DNA of 36,480 nucleotides from the IMG/VR virus record IMGVR_UViG_3300030012_003002, positions 1 through 36,480 of that record. One strand, 5' to 3'. The DNA is from a virus. Made by a program: the position numbers and the translations under genes. The notes beneath the pieces were generated by a model. That model ran no database searches and was not told the DNA's origin. It saw only the letters and a program-made list of their open reading frames with translations. Positions 15,586 to 23,570 of this stretch are shown one piece after another. The stretch's first letter is position 1, and the number at the start of each line of letters is the position of its first letter.

Positions 15586-16849
15586 TATTGAATCACTTTT
15601 AGAGGGTGTAAAACCTCGTTACTTTGCTAATAGTGAGTGGAAACCAGGTAATCCAGTATATTATTCTGGTCCTTATTGGGACAACCAGGAGTTAGGAGCA
15701 GCTGTCAATGGACTTCTCAATGGTAAGTGGTTGGCATCTGGTGAGAAAGTATATGAGTTTGAGAAAAAGTTCTCTAAGCAATTCAACAAGGGATATTCTT
15801 TGATGGTGAACTCTGGTAGTTCTGCTAATCTTGTTATGATTGCCGCACTTAAAAAACGATTTGGTTGGCAAGATGGTGATGAAATCATCGTGTCATGTGT
15901 TGGTTTTCCTACCACCATTGCACCTATTGTTCAGAACGGTTTAAAACCAGTATTCGTTGATATTAATTTCTCTGACCTGAACTGGAACCTGGAAGAGATT
16001 GAAGAAAAGATCTCTACGAAGACTCGTGGCATCTTCTCCTCACCTGTTCTTGGTAATCCATACGATGTAGATGAGATCCTGGACATCTGTGATCGCAATA
16101 AGATCATGTTGATTTCTGACAATTGCGATAGTCTTGGTAGCAAGTGGAATGGTCGTTTCCTTACTGACCACTCTATCGCTGCATCTTGTTCTTTCTACCC
16201 TGCTCATCACATCTGTACTGGTGAGGGTGGTATGATCTCCTCTGATGATGAGGAACTTATTAATATTGCCCGTAGTTTGGCATGGTGGGGACGTGATTGC
16301 TACTGTGTTGGTACACAGAATCTCCTTGCCTGTGGAACATGTGGTAAGAGATTTGATAAGTGGATTGAAAATTACGATGGTATTATTGACCACAAGTATG
16401 TGTACTCTCAGATGGGTTATAATCTGAAGCCCATGGATTTCCAGGGTGCTATCGGGACTGTTCAGTTGACTAAACAGGATGAGATTCATCGTCTGCGTCG
16501 TAAGAACAAGGTTCTGATGCAGAAGATCTTTGAACGTATTCCTGGTGTCCGTAGTGTGAATGAACTGCCTAAAGCAGAGACCAGTTGGTTTGGTGTCCCT
16601 ATCATCTGTGATAGTGTAGAAACTAAGACTAAACTGACTAAGCACTTGGAAGATAATAAGGTTCAGACTCGTAACTACTTTGCTGGCAACATTCTGATGC
16701 ACCCTGGTTATCGTCACCTTGATTATTATCGAAACTATCCAAATGCATGTAAGGTGCTTGATTTGGTGTTCTTTGTTGGTTGTTCTCCCACGATTACTGA
16801 GGAGATGATTGATTATGTTGGAACTGTAGTTGATTCTTTTGAGAAATGA
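15578..16849 (+). CDS. RfbH-like PLP/[2Fe-2S] sugar 3-dehydratase
   Basis: A 423-residue DegT/DnrJ/EryC1-fold enzyme. The PLP-anchoring lysine is replaced by a His-His pair (210-211, in YPAHHICTGEGG), as in RfbH/E1, the CDP-4-keto-6-deoxyglucose 3-dehydrase. The iron-sulfur pattern is kept: C183, then 57 residues, then C241 and C243, with further cysteines at 252 and 255 (RfbH has X7 where this has X8 or X11). HKYVYSQMGYNLK also matches RfbH. It should dehydrate C3 of a 4-keto-6-deoxy nucleotide sugar, with an electron-donating partner reductase. ColD has the His but no cluster. The ATG at 15578 has a good GAGG site. Confidence 0.82.
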   Translation: MVDIESLLEGVKPRYFANSEWKPGNPVYYSGPYWDNQELGAAVNGLLNGKWLASGEKVYEFEKKFSKQFNKGYSLMVNSGSSANLVMIAALKKRFGWQDGDEIIVSCVGFPTTIAPIVQNGLKPVFVDINFSDLNWNLEEIEEKISTKTRGIFSSPVLGNPYDVDEILDICDRNKIMLISDNCDSLGSKWNGRFLTDHSIAASCSFYPAHHICTGEGGMISSDDEELINIARSLAWWGRDCYCVGTQNLLACGTCGKRFDKWIENYDGIIDHKYVYSQMGYNLKPMDFQGAIGTVQLTKQDEIHRLRRKNKVLMQKIFERIPGVRSVNELPKAETSWFGVPIICDSVETKTKLTKHLEDNKVQTRNYFAGNILMHPGYRHLDYYRNYPNACKVLDLVFFVGCSPTITEEMIDYVGTVVDSFEK

Positions 16850-18531
16850 GAGTTGCAGATTATGTAATCGACCAGATTTACAAGGCAGGTTGTGAACATA
16901 TCTTCCTTGTAACTGGTGGTGGTGCCATGCATCTTAACGATGCTGTTGCAGCACATGGTAAAATCAAACCTGTGTGTAATCATCATGAACAAGCATCTGC
17001 CATGGCTGCTGTAGCATATGCCAAATACAATAATAGTCTGGCAGCAGTTAATGTAACCACGGGATGTGGTGGTACGAATGCTATTACAGGACTCTTAGAT
17101 GCATGGCAGGATAGTGTTCCTGTCATCTTTGTGTCTGGCAATGTCAATCGACCTCACATGGCACCAGAGGGAAGTAGAAATCTTGGTGTACAGGAAGCAA
17201 ACATCATTGATATTGTGAAACCAATCACAAAATATGCAAAGGTTGTTACTGATTCCCAGGATATTGATGAGGTAATGAAAGATGCGATTCGGATTGCTAC
17301 TCACGGTCGTCCTGGTCCTGTATGGATTGACATTCCTATGGATGTACAGGGGGCTCAGTTTACTACCATAGAAGAACTTATATGGAAGTCTGAACGTCCA
17401 CTGATTCTTGCTGGTAATGGTATCAATTGTGCTGATGCAAGAAAAGAATTTGTTGACTTTGTTCAGCATACAAACATTCCTGTGGTCACCACATATAATG
17501 CAGTTGATATATTTCCGTCTTGTTATGATAATTTTGTAGGTAGAGTAGGAATTAAAGGCACAAGAGCTGGTAATTTTGCTATGCAAAATTGTGATCTATT
17601 GCTTGTTATTGGTTCTCGTCTTCCTGTTCCTGTCACTGGATATAATTATAAAACATTTGCTAGAGATGCAACAGTTGTTGTAGTTGATATTGACAAAGAT
17701 GAACACTCCAAGAATACAGTTGAGATCGATTGGTTTATTCACCGAGATGTAAAAGATTTTCTCATACTTAATAATTTTGATCGTCCAAAGTATGGTTGGA
17801 ATAAAACATGTGCTAGATGGAGAGATCAATGGCCTGTTTGTCCTAATGAAAATTTATCAAAAAAGGTTGATCTCTACTATTTCATGAAGGTTCTGAACGA
17901 TAGTAAACGCAACAATGACGTTGTAATTTCAGATGCAGGTTCAGCATTTTATGTGTGTTCTCAGGCAACTGAGATCAAATCTAATCAAAGATATATAACC
18001 TCTAGTTCCCAAGCAGAAATGGGATTTACAATTCCCGCATGCATTGGTGCAGCATTTGCCAAGAATGGTGATGTCATTGGAGTAACGGGTGATGGTTCTT
18101 TTATGATGAATCTACAAGAACTTCAAACTATCAAACACTACAATCTTCCTATTAAGTTGTTTGTGTGGAATAATGATGGATATCTTTCTATTCGCACCAC
18201 ACAGAAAAAATTCTTTGAAGGGAGAGAGATTGGTACAGATGCAGAAAGTGGTGTATCTCTTCCAAACATTCGTAAGGTAGTTGAAAGTTTTGGAATCGAA
18301 TATGCTATTGCTGATGCTGATGGACTAAAGGGTGCCATCAAATATACTTTAGACTATGATGGACCTATTGTTTGTGAAGTATTTTGTGAGAGATGGCAAG
18401 AGGTCGTACCTACGATGCAAGGTAGAAAAAACCCAGACGGAACCATTAGCGCACCACCCCTTGAAGATATGTACCCTTTCTTGTCGAGAAAGGAATTTTA
18501 TGATAACATGATTGTTAAACCCTTAGACTAA
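16846..18531 (+). CDS. thiamine diphosphate enzyme, acetolactate synthase-like
   Basis: A 561-residue ThDP enzyme with the full three-domain layout: catalytic Glu48 in HHEQAS and the ThDP/Mg motif GDG (415-417)...NN (442-443). It is related to acetolactate synthase but has the C-terminal APPLEDMYPFL pattern I associate with surface-polysaccharide loci. One characterised relative is YerE, which adds a two-carbon unit from pyruvate to the C4 keto group of a CDP-3,6-dideoxy sugar. Its position after an RfbH-like dehydratase matches that chemistry. It overlaps the upstream gene by ATGA. The alternative is plain acetolactate synthesis. Confidence 0.82.
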   Translation: MRVADYVIDQIYKAGCEHIFLVTGGGAMHLNDAVAAHGKIKPVCNHHEQASAMAAVAYAKYNNSLAAVNVTTGCGGTNAITGLLDAWQDSVPVIFVSGNVNRPHMAPEGSRNLGVQEANIIDIVKPITKYAKVVTDSQDIDEVMKDAIRIATHGRPGPVWIDIPMDVQGAQFTTIEELIWKSERPLILAGNGINCADARKEFVDFVQHTNIPVVTTYNAVDIFPSCYDNFVGRVGIKGTRAGNFAMQNCDLLLVIGSRLPVPVTGYNYKTFARDATVVVVDIDKDEHSKNTVEIDWFIHRDVKDFLILNNFDRPKYGWNKTCARWRDQWPVCPNENLSKKVDLYYFMKVLNDSKRNNDVVISDAGSAFYVCSQATEIKSNQRYITSSSQAEMGFTIPACIGAAFAKNGDVIGVTGDGSFMMNLQELQTIKHYNLPIKLFVWNNDGYLSIRTTQKKFFEGREIGTDAESGVSLPNIRKVVESFGIEYAIADADGLKGAIKYTLDYDGPIVCEVFCERWQEVVPTMQGRKNPDGTISAPPLEDMYPFLSRKEFYDNMIVKPLD

Positions 18532-18532
18532 T

Positions 18533-19399
18533 ATGCCTGCCGATAACAAAGATAAGGTAACTATTCTAAAGTTACGCAAACAAAAACAGAACAATGTGAA
18601 GACTGTTGGTGTTACTGCCTATGATTATCCTCAGGCGTTAATGGCAGATAATGCTGGTGTTGATTGGATTTTGGTTGGTGATTCTCTTGGTATGACCACT
18701 CTGGGATACAAAAGCACTATTCCTGTGACCATGGATGATATGTTGCGGTCTGCTAAAGCAGTAGCACGAGGTGCAACCCGTGCATTTACCGTAGGTGACC
18801 TACCATATATGTCCTACCAGGTCTCTAATGAAGAGGCAGTAAGAAATGCTGGTGATTTTATTCAAGCTGGTATGGATGCTGTCAAGGTCGAGGGTTGTAT
18901 GGTAGAAAGGGTTAAGGCAATCTGTGATGCAGGTATCATGGTAATGAGCCATCTTGGACTGACTCCACATACTAGGGCAAAACTGGGTGGATATCGTGTT
19001 CAAGGAAAGACTGCAGATCAGGCAAAGGTAATTCTTGACCAGGCGTTGCGTCTGCAGGATGCTGGATGCACGTTCCTTCTACTTGAAGGTATGCCTAGGG
19101 AGTCCGCTGAAATGATTGCCACCAATCTTCAAATACCTGTGTATGGCATTGGTGCTGGAGATAAAGTTGATGGTCAATTGGTTATCATGCACGACTTAGT
19201 TGGACTCTTCTGGGAGTTCAAATCTAAGTTTGTAAAGAGGTATTGTGAGGCAGGTCAGATGATCCAATCTGCTTTAACTGAATATGTGAATGAAGTTCGT
19301 GATCTTCAGTTCCCATCACAAGATAACTTCTATGAGATCAAGGACGAAGAACTTGAGAAACTGTTGGGTCAAGGTGCGGGATGGAAACATGACAAATAA
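18533..19399 (+). CDS. panB: ketopantoate hydroxymethyltransferase (PanB)
   Basis: A 288-residue TIM-barrel enzyme with the PanB signature throughout (VGDSLGM, HLGLTPH, GGYRVQGK, GIGAG). The metal ligands D50 and D89, E120 and the catalytic E185 are all in place. PanB transfers a hydroxymethyl group from methylene-tetrahydrofolate to 2-oxoisovalerate in pantothenate synthesis. No other pantothenate gene is nearby. It lies one base after a ThDP enzyme and overlaps a sugar SDR, so here it may hydroxymethylate a keto compound used for an unusual sugar or glycan substituent. I considered PEP mutase but the sequence is clearly PanB. Confidence 0.88.
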   Translation: MPADNKDKVTILKLRKQKQNNVKTVGVTAYDYPQALMADNAGVDWILVGDSLGMTTLGYKSTIPVTMDDMLRSAKAVARGATRAFTVGDLPYMSYQVSNEEAVRNAGDFIQAGMDAVKVEGCMVERVKAICDAGIMVMSHLGLTPHTRAKLGGYRVQGKTADQAKVILDQALRLQDAGCTFLLLEGMPRESAEMIATNLQIPVYGIGAGDKVDGQLVIMHDLVGLFWEFKSKFVKRYCEAGQMIQSALTEYVNEVRDLQFPSQDNFYEIKDEELEKLLGQGAGWKHDK

Positions 19400-20234
19400 A
19401 AAGATTTTATTTACTGGTGGTAATGGTTTTATTGGACGACAAATCATTCCATTTATTCAAGAGGCAGGATATGAAGTAGTTCGACCTAAATCAACTCAGG
19501 TTCGTCTTGAGGTTGATAATGAAGTTGCTACACTGTTCAATAATGGTCAGCACTATGATGCCATCATTCATGCTGCTATCGTTGGTGGTCGTAGAGACCA
19601 TGATGATGACAATCGGGTTCTACGTACAAATCTCAACATGTTTGAGACATTGTTTAAATATGTTGACCAGACAGATATGTTTATCAATCTGGATAGTGGT
19701 GCATCATATGGCCGTCCTGCTGCTGTTGAGGAACCATCACCAGATGACTTTGGTAAAGTAATCCCAGATGACCCATATGGGTTCTCAAAATATATTATTA
19801 CAAAACGAGTTCTTGGTGATCCAAGGGGTGTAAACCTTCGCATCTTTGGATGCTTTGGTCATCATGAGGAGAATACTCGATTCTTTAGTACAAACATCAA
19901 TAAGTACATCAATAAAGAACCAATTCAATTGATTAAAGATAGGAAGATGGATTTCATTTTTGCTGATGATCTATATAAAATCATTCAGTATTATCTTGAT
20001 GGTAATGATGGACCAAGAGATATAAACTGTGTGTATAATCGTAAGTATATGCTCAGTGATATTGCTGAGATTATCAATCATTTAGGTCCCTACAAAGTTG
20101 AAATTCAATCTGAAGGACAATATCCCATGTTTCCATACATTGGAAAGGCAAATAATTTGCCTATTAAATACGATGGTTTAGCTAAAGGTATACAAAAAGT
20201 TTATGAAAAATATCTTTGTCAACGGAACTTTTGA
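19389..20234 (+). CDS. NAD-dependent sugar epimerase/reductase (SDR)
   Basis: A 281-residue extended SDR with Rossmann motif GGNGFIG (10-16), catalytic serine region LDSGASYG and Tyr130/Lys134. It resembles GDP-fucose synthase (WcaG) and CDP-sugar 4-ketoreductases in outline, but the substrate is not readable. The ATG at 19389 lies inside the end of panB (11-base overlap); a longer frame from 19290 would run through panB. Its position after the dehydratase, ThDP and PanB genes suggests it reduces their product. Confidence 0.75.
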   Translation: MTNKKILFTGGNGFIGRQIIPFIQEAGYEVVRPKSTQVRLEVDNEVATLFNNGQHYDAIIHAAIVGGRRDHDDDNRVLRTNLNMFETLFKYVDQTDMFINLDSGASYGRPAAVEEPSPDDFGKVIPDDPYGFSKYIITKRVLGDPRGVNLRIFGCFGHHEENTRFFSTNINKYINKEPIQLIKDRKMDFIFADDLYKIIQYYLDGNDGPRDINCVYNRKYMLSDIAEIINHLGPYKVEIQSEGQYPMFPYIGKANNLPIKYDGLAKGIQKVYEKYLCQRNF

Positions 20235-20601
20235 CATTCTACATCCGGGTCACGTTCAACTTCTTAACTATGCAAAGTCTCTTGGAGACACTCTTACAGT
20301 TGGCATAGATAGTGATCGGAGAGTAAAAGAAAATAAAGGATATGCTCGACCAGTTTATAATGTAGGTGACAGAGCATACATGCTTCAGAATCTTAAAGCT
20401 GTCGATTATGTTGTAATCTTTGATAGTGATGAGGAACTGGAGAGATGTATCAAAACTGTAAAACCTGATATAATGGTTGTAGGATCTGACTGGAAAGGAA
20501 AGTCAGTTATTGGGTCTATGTATTCTGCTGAGTTGAGGTTTTTTGATAGGATAGAAGAGTATGCAACAACAAAAACAATTCAAAGTATTATTAATCGGTG
20601 A
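20203..20601 (+). CDS. hldC: heptose-1-phosphate adenylyltransferase (HldE C-terminal type)
   Basis: A 132-residue nucleotidyltransferase of the cytidylyltransferase-like fold, with GTFDILHPGH (HxGH at 14-17) and SDRRVKENKG, the pattern of the HldE C-terminal domain. That domain makes ADP-D-glycero-beta-D-manno-heptose. It stands alone here and precedes the kinase, the reverse of the domain order in fused HldE. It overlaps the upstream SDR by 32 bases. A glycerol-phosphate cytidylyltransferase is the main alternative, but the adjacent kinase favours HldC. Confidence 0.78.
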   Translation: MKNIFVNGTFDILHPGHVQLLNYAKSLGDTLTVGIDSDRRVKENKGYARPVYNVGDRAYMLQNLKAVDYVVIFDSDEELERCIKTVKPDIMVVGSDWKGKSVIGSMYSAELRFFDRIEEYATTKTIQSIINR

Positions 20602-21310
20602 TAGTTGTACTGATGAATATGTGTATGGTGTATGTGAAAGGTTAAATCCTGAAGCACCTGTGCCTATTCTTAAGAAGACCAGAGTTGACACCCAGAGTGG
20701 TATGGTGCTAAATGTGCAACAAAATCTTCTAGCATTTAATATTCAGGTTACTCTTATTACACAAGGAAAGTTAATTGTTAAACGCAGATTTATTGATGAA
20801 AGATACAATCAACAAATACTTAGAGTTGATATTGAAGACAAGATAGAACCTTTTAAAGGCAATGTGCCAGATGAAGATTATGATGCACTTGTTATATCAG
20901 ACTATGATAAAGGGTTTCTTACAACAGAAAAAATTTTTGAGTTGGTAAAATGGTTTGATGGACCAGTATTCATTGATAGTAAAAAAACTACTCTTCCAGT
21001 AAATGATGCATTCATCAAAATTAATGAAGATGAATATAACAAACTAAATGATAAGACTGGTAACTTAATCGTCACCAAAGGACCTAGAGGTGCTGATTAT
21101 CAAGGCAAGAATTATCCAGGTGTTAGAGTTGGTGTCTTTGATGTTGTGGGTGCTGGTGATACATTTCTCTCGACTTTAGTTTATTTTTACTTGATCTATG
21201 GTAGAATAGAGGATGCAATTCCACACGCAAACAAAGCAGCAGCGATTGCTGTAACACACTTTGGAACCTATGTTTTATCTGAGAGGGATGTAAATGAGAT
21301 ACGTGGTTGA
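20561..21310 (+). CDS. hldA: heptose-7-phosphate kinase (HldE N-terminal type), compact
   Basis: A 249-residue PfkB/ribokinase-family kinase with the catalytic block VVGAGDTF (GAGD 197-200), the conserved RLNPEAPVPIL opening of HldA and the SDYDKG motif. HldA enzymes are usually about 320 residues. This one lacks roughly 35 residues after the first sheet, and its GGAANV sugar-binding loop is changed to SGMVLNV. It overlaps hldC by 41 bases, so the two are coupled. It probably phosphorylates C1 of a heptose 7-phosphate. Confidence 0.75.
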   Translation: MQQQKQFKVLLIGDSCTDEYVYGVCERLNPEAPVPILKKTRVDTQSGMVLNVQQNLLAFNIQVTLITQGKLIVKRRFIDERYNQQILRVDIEDKIEPFKGNVPDEDYDALVISDYDKGFLTTEKIFELVKWFDGPVFIDSKKTTLPVNDAFIKINEDEYNKLNDKTGNLIVTKGPRGADYQGKNYPGVRVGVFDVVGAGDTFLSTLVYFYLIYGRIEDAIPHANKAAAIAVTHFGTYVLSERDVNEIRG

Positions 21311-21623
21311 TATTGATGGAACGATTTGCACACCAGGTCCCACAGATGAGATGAGGTATGAACAAGCAATGCCAATTCAGGATAGAATTGATAAAATAAA
21401 TAAACTATACGATGAAGGTCATATCATTGTATATTTAACGGCCAGAGGTATGGGTCGATATGATAATATCGTAAACCTGGCAGTTAAAGAATTTTATGAA
21501 TTTACAGAAATACAATTAAGTTTGTGGGGATGTAAATATCATCAACTGTTTCTTGGCAAACCTTCAGCAGATTACTACATAGATGATAAAGGAATCCACT
21601 CTGATGACTTCTTCACAAAATGA
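21294..21623 (+). CDS. HAD-like phosphatase, small
   Basis: A 109-residue HAD-superfamily protein with motif I VDIDGTIC (5-12), motif II TARG, and a C-terminal GKPSADYYIDDKGI that supplies motif III/IV acids. No cap domain is present. Similar small HAD proteins sit in capsule and LPS loci. With hldC and hldA just upstream, the role of GmhB (heptose-bisphosphate phosphatase) is tempting but not proven, as GmhB is larger. It overlaps hldA by 17 bases. Confidence 0.7.
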   Translation: MRYVVDIDGTICTPGPTDEMRYEQAMPIQDRIDKINKLYDEGHIIVYLTARGMGRYDNIVNLAVKEFYEFTEIQLSLWGCKYHQLFLGKPSADYYIDDKGIHSDDFFTK

Positions 21624-21969
21624 TCCTATAAAATTTGTCCCAAAAGGTTGGGGTTATGAAAAATGGATCACTAATGGACCTTTGTATTGTGGAAAAATAC
21701 TATGGTTTTTTAGGGGAAAGAAATGTTCTTGGCATTACCATGAAAAGAAAGATGAAGTGTTCTATGTTCACAGTGGTAAACTAGAAGTTTATTGGAGTTG
21801 GTACGATGATTTTGATAAAGCATATGTAAAAACACTAATTACCGGAGATAAGTTTCATGTTCCCGTGGGAATGAGACATAGAGTGATTGCATTAGAAGAC
21901 ACTGAAATGTTTGAGTTTTCTACAGAACATTTTGACGAAGATAGTAAGAGAATAGAGAAAGGGGACTGA
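21604..21969 (+). CDS. cupin, mannose-6-phosphate isomerase type II-like
   Basis: A 121-residue single cupin. KGWGYEKW near the start and the metal-binding SWHYHEKKDEVFYVHSG block resemble the C-terminal domain of bifunctional ManC/type II phosphomannose isomerases. A second histidine lies in FHVPVGMRHRV. I chose ATG 21604, which has an AGGA site ten bases upstream; ATG 21583 is possible. It may isomerise or epimerise a sugar phosphate that feeds GDP-mannose or heptose. Confidence 0.65.
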   Translation: MTSSQNDPIKFVPKGWGYEKWITNGPLYCGKILWFFRGKKCSWHYHEKKDEVFYVHSGKLEVYWSWYDDFDKAYVKTLITGDKFHVPVGMRHRVIALEDTEMFEFSTEHFDEDSKRIEKGD

Positions 21970-23570
21970 TGAAAGTTATAATTCCAATGTCAGGTATGAG
22001 TAGCAGGTTTGCTGCTGCTGGATATGACATCCCCAAGTATCTTATTGAAGTTGACGGAAAGAAGGTCATTGAACATATCGTTGACCTATATCCTAAAGAT
22101 TCAGAATTCGTTTTTATTATTAATGAAAAACATGAACAAGAAACTGATGTTATACAGGTTTTGCAAGACCTGGTAGAGAATTCTGTCATCGTGACAGTCC
22201 CTTGCCATAAGTTAGGACCAGTTCATTCCGTACTGAAGGCATCGAAGTATATTGATGATGAGGAGCAAGTCATTGTCAACTACTGTGACTTCTCTATGAA
22301 GTGGAACTATGACAATTTTAAAGACTTTGTTGACGACACTCAGTGTGATGGATGCGTTGTGACCTACACAGGGTTTCATCCTCATATGCTGGGCAGTGAC
22401 AACTATGCTTTTTGTAGACTTGCAGAAGGTAGCACAAGAATTTCTGAGATTAGAGAGAAGCAACCTTTCACCGACAACAAGATGTCAGAACACGCATCTA
22501 CAGGAACTTATTATTTTAGGACTGGTAAGTTTGTTAAAGACTATTTCCAGAAATTAATTGATAAAGATGTCAATATTAATGGGGAATACTACGTCAGTTT
22601 AGTTCATAATCTGTTAATTCAAGATGGTTTATACAACACCATCTATGAGATCCCTCACATGCTTCAGTGGGGAACACCACTAGATCTGGACATGTATCGT
22701 CAATGGTCTAATTATTATAGAGATGCGATAAAGGAACAATTCAAACCAAATATTAATAACTGTGTTAAGGTTGTACCTATGGCAGGTAAAGGTAGTAGAT
22801 TCTTTAAAGAAGGATTTACTATTCCTAAACCATTTTTGATAGTTAATGATGATTTTATGGTTCAGAAAGCTGTAGACTGTTTACCCAATACTTCAAAAAC
22901 AATTTTTGGATGTCAGAAATATCATAAGGATTACGTAGACTTTGATAACGTAGTTTGGTTTGATGAGGTTCTTCCTGGGCAGGCATGTTCAACAGAACAA
23001 TTACTCTCTGAAATTGATAATGAGTCATTCATCGTCACTGCCTGTGATAATGGAGTTTTATATAATTCCAATAAATTTATTAATTTGGTTAATGATAAAT
23101 CAAATGATATTATTGTATGGAGTTATCGCAATAATTACACAGCACATCATAATCCAGAGATGTATTCTTGGTTAGATGTGGATGCTAATCAAAATATTCA
23201 ACAAGTATTTGTAAAGGAGTTTCCATTTAACTCAAAACCAATTAATGAATATGCTATTGTTGGCACTATGTTCTTTAGAAATAAGGACATATACAATGAA
23301 TCCTTATATAGAATGTATGAATTAGATGAAGTTGATAGTCAAATTAGAACAAATGGTGAATTTTATATTGACAACCTTCTTAATGTTGCGTTAGATTTAG
23401 GATATAAAATAAAAAACTTTGAGGTAGATCATTACATTTGTTGGGGTACACCTAACGACTTACAAACATACCGTTACTGGCAGAAATTTTTTAATAGTGT
23501 AGATTGGCATCCCTATGACTACGAAAAAGATCACTTTACCAATCCGATACTGGGATCAGAAACCTACTAG
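21969..23570 (+). CDS. tandem-duplicated sugar nucleotidyltransferase
   Basis: A 533-residue protein made of two copies of the same GT-A-like nucleotidyltransferase domain. Copy 1 covers about 1-255 (PMSGMSSRF at 6-14, DIPKYL, NYCDF at 104-108, ending WGTPLDLDMYRQW). Copy 2 covers about 266-520 (PMAGKGSRF at 270-278, TIPKPF, TACDN, ending WGTPNDLQTYRYW). The first motif is the nucleotide-binding loop of sugar-1-phosphate nucleotidyltransferases. The duplication is unusual; each half may use a different sugar or they may form a pseudo-dimer. It begins at the preceding stop (ATGA-type overlap). Confidence 0.75.
   Translation: MKVIIPMSGMSSRFAAAGYDIPKYLIEVDGKKVIEHIVDLYPKDSEFVFIINEKHEQETDVIQVLQDLVENSVIVTVPCHKLGPVHSVLKASKYIDDEEQVIVNYCDFSMKWNYDNFKDFVDDTQCDGCVVTYTGFHPHMLGSDNYAFCRLAEGSTRISEIREKQPFTDNKMSEHASTGTYYFRTGKFVKDYFQKLIDKDVNINGEYYVSLVHNLLIQDGLYNTIYEIPHMLQWGTPLDLDMYRQWSNYYRDAIKEQFKPNINNCVKVVPMAGKGSRFFKEGFTIPKPFLIVNDDFMVQKAVDCLPNTSKTIFGCQKYHKDYVDFDNVVWFDEVLPGQACSTEQLLSEIDNESFIVTACDNGVLYNSNKFINLVNDKSNDIIVWSYRNNYTAHHNPEMYSWLDVDANQNIQQVFVKEFPFNSKPINEYAIVGTMFFRNKDIYNESLYRMYELDEVDSQIRTNGEFYIDNLLNVALDLGYKIKNFEVDHYICWGTPNDLQTYRYWQKFFNSVDWHPYDYEKDHFTNPILGSETY

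Noticed and set aside
18533-19399. PEP mutase (phosphonate synthesis) as identity
   Set aside because: The sequence carries PanB-specific blocks (HLGLTPH, GGYRVQGK) and all PanB metal residues rather than the PEP mutase signature.
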